Shown piece after piece: positions 9,797 to 12,193 of a DNA stretch of 12,193 bases. The stretch lies in contig CAZMSZ010000226.1 of NCBI GenBank assembly GCA_964569055.1, forward strand, positions 1-12,193, given 5' to 3'. Source of the DNA: JAWLGW01 sp964569055. Its GTDB lineage: Bacteria > Planctomycetota > J058. Every line of letters starts with the position of its first letter. The first letter of the stretch is position 1. Made by a program: the position numbers and the translations under genes. The notes under the pieces are model-generated. The model made no database searches. It was not told where the DNA came from and saw only the letters and a program-made list of their open reading frames with translations.

Positions 9797-9812
9797 TGGC
9801 GCCGCCCTTGCT
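9797..9812 (+). promoter_or_regulatory. Sigma-54-type (-24/-12) promoter match
   Basis: TGGCGCC-GCCC-TTGCT fits the consensus TGGCACG-N4-TTGCW at nine of its most conserved positions, including the GG and GC pairs at exact spacing (GG at 9798-9799, GC at 9810-9811). The predicted start is near 9823, leaving about 68 bases of leader before the lipoprotein ATG at 9891. Scanning the other intergenic regions by eye on both strands gave no comparable match. Confidence 0.55.
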
Positions 9813-9890
9813 CCAGGCGGGCTAGACAAGCCCGGCGGCGCTTCCGTCGGCGGGCGCGCGCGCAGGACGCGCGGCAGGAAGGAGAGAGAG

Positions 9891-10247
9891 ATGTTGCGTT
9901 CCATGCTGTCGAGTTGGCGCGGCGGCGCCCGTCTGCTGGCGATCGTGCTCGCGGCGGCCCTCCCGGCCTCGCTCGGGCTCACCGGCTGCAAGTCGGAGGG
10001 CGAAGACGTTCAGGAGCAGCGCCGGGACGTCCAGGAGCAGCAGGAGGAGGTGCGCGAGCAGCAGAGCGAGCTCGAGCAGGAGAAGGCGGAGGCCCACGAG
10101 GAGCGGGCCGAGGAGCAGGAGGAGGCCAGCGACGAGATGAAGGACGTCGAGGAGGAGCGCCAGGACGTCCAGGAGCTCGAGGGCGACATCTACGACGATC
10201 AGGGCGACGTGTACCAGGAGGAGCAGGACCTCCACCAGGACCAGTAG
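9891..10247 (+). CDS. Acidic heptad-repeat lipoprotein
   Basis: Lipoprotein of 118 residues with a signal peptide (1-32) ending in the lipobox L-T-G-C, lipidated Cys33. The mature 85 residues are nearly all Glu, Gln, Asp, Lys and Arg, with one aliphatic residue every seventh position: V40, V47, V54, L61, A68, then after a break V86, V93, I100, V107, L114. This predicts one long helix or a weak coiled coil, broadly reminiscent of the Lpp idea, though without Lpp's C-terminal lysine or its two hydrophobic positions per heptad. The DNA also repeats (GACGTTCAGGAGCAGC at 10005 and a near copy 21 bases later), so the heptads grew by duplication. The start is fixed by AGGAAGGAG (9876-9884). Upstream lies a sigma-54-like promoter. 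The function is unknown; an envelope stress or spacer role is a guess. Confidence 0.85.
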   Translation: MLRSMLSSWRGGARLLAIVLAAALPASLGLTGCKSEGEDVQEQRRDVQEQQEEVREQQSELEQEKAEAHEERAEEQEEASDEMKDVEEERQDVQELEGDIYDDQGDVYQEEQDLHQDQ

Positions 10248-10277
10248 CCCCGGTCCGCCGCGAGCCTGCCCGCCCGA

Positions 10278-10301
10278 GCCGGCTCCCCGCGGGGAGCCGG
10301 C
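10278..10301. terminator. 24-bp perfect palindrome, probable terminator hairpin
   Basis: GCCGGCTCCCC and GGGGAGCCGGC are separated only by GC, giving an uninterrupted palindrome 30 bases after the heptad-repeat lipoprotein stop. As RNA it would form a roughly 10-bp GC stem. There is no T tract. A smaller inverted repeat (CGGGCG/CGCCCG) follows immediately. Confidence 0.6.
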
Positions 10302-10406
10302 GCGGGCGCTCGCCCGTCGCTGGCGCGAGGCGCCGGCGGCGTTGCAGGCGGGGCGCGCGCCAGTGACGATCACGCCCCCGCCGCCGCCGGCGGGAGGAGG
10401 AGCGTC

Positions 10407-10760
10407 ATGATCCGCGTGCTGACCCCCACCCGCGTCGCCGCCGCCGGCGAGCCGCCCAAGACGATCGAGGAGCACGTCGGGCGCGTGAACAGCGCCACCA
10501 GCGCGCTCAGCATCGCGCGCATGATCAGCCCGCCGGGCTGGGTCGAGCCGGGCCAGACCCCCGAGTTCGACGAGTACAGCGTGGTGCTGCGCGGCGCCCT
10601 GCACGTCGAGACGCAGGACGGCGTGCACGAGGTCCCCGCGGGCAGCTCGGTCCACGTCCCGCGCGGCACCTGGGTCCGCTACTCGACCCCCGAAGGCGCC
10701 GAGTACCTCGCCGTGTGCGTGCCCGCGTTCTCCCCACAGACCGTGCACCGCGACGCCTGA
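10407..10760 (+). CDS. EutQ-like cupin protein lacking usual metal ligands
   Basis: Single-domain cupin of 117 residues. The first cupin motif appears as PGQTPEFDEYSVVLRG (48-63): the H-x-H pair of metal-binding cupins is replaced, while Glu56 keeps the position of the third ligand. The second motif (PAGSSVHVPRGTWVRY, 77-92) has Trp89 where the metal-binding His usually sits. The form EFDEYxxVLRG with a C-terminal CVPAFSPxTVHRD is, as I recall, shared by a widespread set of EutQ-like cupins, so this is probably a conserved non-metal subgroup and not a decayed gene. The ligand is unknown. AGGAGG (10395-10400) fixes the ATG start. The next gene begins five bases after its stop. Confidence 0.85.
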   Translation: MIRVLTPTRVAAAGEPPKTIEEHVGRVNSATSALSIARMISPPGWVEPGQTPEFDEYSVVLRGALHVETQDGVHEVPAGSSVHVPRGTWVRYSTPEGAEYLAVCVPAFSPQTVHRDA

Positions 10761-10765
10761 GCGCG

Positions 10766-11218
10766 GTGCCGCTCTACTTCGCCTACGGCTCGAACATGAG
10801 CGGCCGCGCCCTCGCGCGGCTGGGGGTCACGGCGCGGCCGCGCTCGAGCGCCCGCCTCGAGGGGTATCGGCTCACGTTCTTCCTCGAGGACCCGGTGTGG
10901 CAGGGCGGCGGCGTGGCCGCCGTCGTCCCGGCGCCCGGCGAGCACGTGGAGGGCGCGCTGCTCGAGCTGGACGAGGACGCGCTGGCGGCCCTCGACCGCT
11001 ACGAGGACGTGGAGGGCGGCGACTACCGGCGCGAGCGGCGCCGCCTGCGCGCGTCCGGCGGCGAGGAGCTCGAGGCCTGGGTCTACGTCCCCGCGCGCGC
11101 CGCCGAGCCGTACGTCGCGCCCTCGCCGGCCTACCTGGCCTGCCTGCTGGAGGGCGCGCGCGAGCGGGGCTTGAGCGCGGAGTGGATCGCCAGGCTCGCC
11201 GCGGCCGCGGCGAGCTGA
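10766..11218 (+). CDS. Gamma-glutamylcyclotransferase-like protein (AIG2/GGCT fold)
   Basis: Protein of 150 residues with the GGCT signature YFAYGSNM (4-11) at the N-terminus, which binds the gamma-glutamyl or pyroglutamyl end. Strands follow (LEGYRLTFF, GGVAAVVPAPGEHVEGAL). The likely catalytic acid is Glu80 in ALDRYEDVEGGDY, matching the general position of the catalytic glutamate in human GGCT. Length is normal. Activity would convert gamma-glutamyl amino acids or peptides to 5-oxoproline plus the released amine, in the cytoplasm, but many family members have unproven substrates. I chose GTG at 10766, five bases after the cupin stop, because the conserved YGSN motif starts four residues later; an earlier in-frame GTG at 10715 would add residues lying wholly inside the cupin gene. 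Tight spacing implies co-transcription with the cupin. Confidence 0.9.
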   Translation: MPLYFAYGSNMSGRALARLGVTARPRSSARLEGYRLTFFLEDPVWQGGGVAAVVPAPGEHVEGALLELDEDALAALDRYEDVEGGDYRRERRRLRASGGEELEAWVYVPARAAEPYVAPSPAYLACLLEGARERGLSAEWIARLAAAAAS

Positions 11219-11262
11219 GCGCCGGCACACCGCGTGCGCCACGTGCGGCGGAGGGACACCCC

Positions 11263-11766
11263 ATGGCCGACCTGAGCAAGCTCCAGGCGAAGGACATCAT
11301 GACGAGCCCGGTGCGCGCGATCGAGCGGGACCTCTCGGCCGAGGAGGCCATGCGGATCCTGAGCGAGGAGCGGGTCTCCGGCGCCCCCGTGGTGGACGGC
11401 CGCGGCGCGCCGGTGGGCGTCGTGACGCTCGTCGACATCGCCGACTTCCTCACCGGGATCGAGCGCGAGCCCGGCGCCATGGGCGCGTTCTACGCCCGCG
11501 GCTACCTGCGCTGGGACCCAGCCAGCGACACGTTCGCCAACTTCGACTACGACGAGGACCCCCTGCGCGAGACGCTCGTCGAGGACCTCATGTCGAAGGA
11601 GCTGATCGCGGTCGACCTCGACACGCCGCTCGAGCAGGTCGTGCGCGTGATGGCCGACGAAGGCGTGCACCGCGTGCTGGTGCTGCGTGAGGGGCGCCTG
11701 CAGGGCCTGATCAGCACCACGGACGTGATCCGGACGCTGGCGGGGGGAGAACGCCGGGCGGCGTGA
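11263..11766 (+). CDS. Tandem CBS-domain protein
   Basis: Cytoplasmic protein of 167 residues formed by two CBS motifs that would pair as one Bateman module and bind an adenosine nucleotide. CBS1 (about 8-62) runs from AKDIMTSPV to GVVTLVDIADFL. CBS2 (about 107-160) runs from VEDLMSKELIAV to GLISTTDVIRTL. Between them is an unusual linker of about 40 residues rich in aromatic and acidic residues (AFYARGYLRWDPAS, FANFDYDEDP). No catalytic domain is attached, so it probably acts as a free-standing regulator of an unknown partner. The ATG is fixed by GGAGGG (11250-11255, 7-base gap). It follows the GGCT-like gene by 44 bases and may be in the same transcript. The first copy of the downstream repeat cluster begins right at its stop codon. 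Confidence 0.92.
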   Translation: MADLSKLQAKDIMTSPVRAIERDLSAEEAMRILSEERVSGAPVVDGRGAPVGVVTLVDIADFLTGIEREPGAMGAFYARGYLRWDPASDTFANFDYDEDPLRETLVEDLMSKELIAVDLDTPLEQVVRVMADEGVHRVLVLREGRLQGLISTTDVIRTLAGGERRAA

Positions 11767-11953
11767 GGCAGGAAGGCTGCTCGGCTCTCGCAGCGCTCGA
11801 GCTGTCGCTGGTTGAAGCCTCCTTCCGCCTGAAGAGAAGAGAGAGGGCAGGAAAGCAGGAAAAACAGGAAGGCAGGAAGGCTCCCCGGCTCTCGCAGCGC
11901 TCGAGCTGTCGCTGGTTGAAGCCTCCTTCCGCTTGAAGAGAAGAGAGAGGGCT
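11766..11953. repeat. Two 84-bp direct repeats with hairpin potential
   Basis: Copies at 11766-11849 and 11870-11953 start 104 bases apart with only a few differences, separated by a purine-rich spacer. Each can form a nested stem. The outer stem is AGGC(A)GGAAGG with CCTTCCGCCT, ten pairs and one bulged A; the inner stem is CAGCG with CGCTG. In copy 2 the change of GCCT to GCTT keeps the pairing as a G-U. Each copy contains TCGAGCTGTCGCTGG, the reverse complement of the core repeated at 3752-3828, and ends in GAAGAGAAGAGAGAGG. The cluster lies between the 3' ends of two converging genes. Confidence 0.85.
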
Positions 11954-11960
11954 ACGGGAC

Positions 11961-12193
11961 CTACCCGCCGCCTCCACCGAATCCGCCGCCGGCGCCGGAT
12001 CCGCCGCCCGCGCCAGCGCCGCCGCCTGCGCCGCCTCGTTCGGGGCTACCCTCGCTCGGCGCTTCGCCGCGGCGCTCCGGCTCGGTGTCGTCTCGCTGGA
12101 CGTCGTCGCGCCCGCCGCGCGGGTCGGGCTCCTGGCGCGGGGCGCCGCCGCGGACGGCGCCCTCGCGCTCGCCGCGGGGGGCGGCGGCCGGGA
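11961..12193 (-). CDS. Partial CDS: glycine-rich C-terminal tail of a gene entering from the right
   Basis: On the minus strand a frame stays open from the right window edge to TAG at 11961-11963, about 76 codons. Its third codon positions are G or C in almost every codon, as in the real genes here, which supports coding although no start is in view. The peptide is low complexity: a charged, Arg/Glu/Pro-rich part (GGRDDVQRDD, TEPERRGEAPSEGS) followed by a Gly/Ala tail ending GGGFGGGGG. Such tails occur on surface, RNA-binding or single-stranded-DNA-binding proteins, but nothing here identifies the protein. It converges with the CBS gene across the repeat cluster. Confidence 0.6.
   Translation of the reverse strand, partial: PAAAPRGEREGAVRGGAPRQEPDPRGGRDDVQRDDTEPERRGEAPSEGSPERGGAGGGAGAGGGSGAGGGFGGGGG

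Larger units (their letters stand above)
9570..9890. other. Gene-free GC-extreme stretch with dyad and sigma-54-like promoter
   Basis: There is no credible gene in these 321 bases. Open frames across them show no consistent codon-position pattern and are read from neighbouring genes in other frames. The stretch contains a perfect dyad at 9606-9629, a sigma-54-type promoter match at 9797-9812 and a strong purine-rich ribosome-binding site at 9876-9884 for the lipoprotein gene. Confidence 0.6.

Noticed and set aside
10331..10346. Possible sigma-54 promoter ending in TTGCA before the cupin gene
   Set aside because: The GG pair is absent at the required spacing.
10320..10363. Inverted repeat CTGGCGCG / CGCGCCAG before the cupin gene
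   Set aside because: Eight GC-rich pairs with a 28-base loop are common by chance at this base composition; no riboswitch-like features are around it.

Overview
The window is very GC-rich DNA, with G or C in almost every third codon position. It carries a bacterial enhancer-binding regulator of the sigma-54 class, a membrane hybrid histidine kinase and several lipoproteins. This mix fits a Myxococcota-type (deltaproteobacterial) chromosome. That assignment is inferred from style and content; no phylogenetic marker is present. I see no rRNA, tRNA, transposase, phage gene or CRISPR array.

Layout. (1) 190-3470, plus strand: an unrecognised helical protein and a GAF-containing sigma-54 activator whose genes overlap by 4 bases. 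(2) 3471-3925: a gene-free stretch between converging genes, filled with degenerate tandem repeats built around AGCGACAG and ending in a terminator-like hairpin. (3) 3926-6753, minus strand: a small lipoprotein and, upstream of it, a 7-TM/PAS/histidine kinase/receiver hybrid kinase. (4) 6880-7707, plus strand: a GNAT acetyltransferase divergent from the kinase. (5) 7846-9569, plus strand: a DUF2917-like protein overlapping a MocR (YdcR-like) regulator, preceded by a relatively AT-rich control region. (6) 9570-9890: a GC-extreme gene-free stretch with a perfect 9-bp dyad and a good sigma-54-type promoter match, followed by (7) 9891-10247, a heptad-repeat lipoprotein. (8) 10407-11218: an EutQ-like cupin and a gamma-glutamylcyclotransferase-like protein 5 bases apart. 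(9) 11263-11766: a two-CBS protein. (10) 11766-11953: a second repeat cluster, again between converging genes. (11) 11961-12193, minus strand: the glycine-rich C-terminal end of a gene that enters from the right.

How it may work together. Most units look like independent sensing or housekeeping modules. The most interesting possible link is regulatory: the sigma-54 activator at 1476-3470, the sigma-54-like promoter at 9797-9812 and the dyad at 9606-9629. One arm of that dyad (GGCTGTCGC) equals the reverse complement of a motif repeated in the cluster beside the activator gene. Both repeat clusters lie at the 3' ends of convergent genes, share the CTGTCGCT/AGCGACAG core, and in the second cluster can fold into a nested stem. 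They look like members of a dispersed intergenic repeat family that I cannot name.
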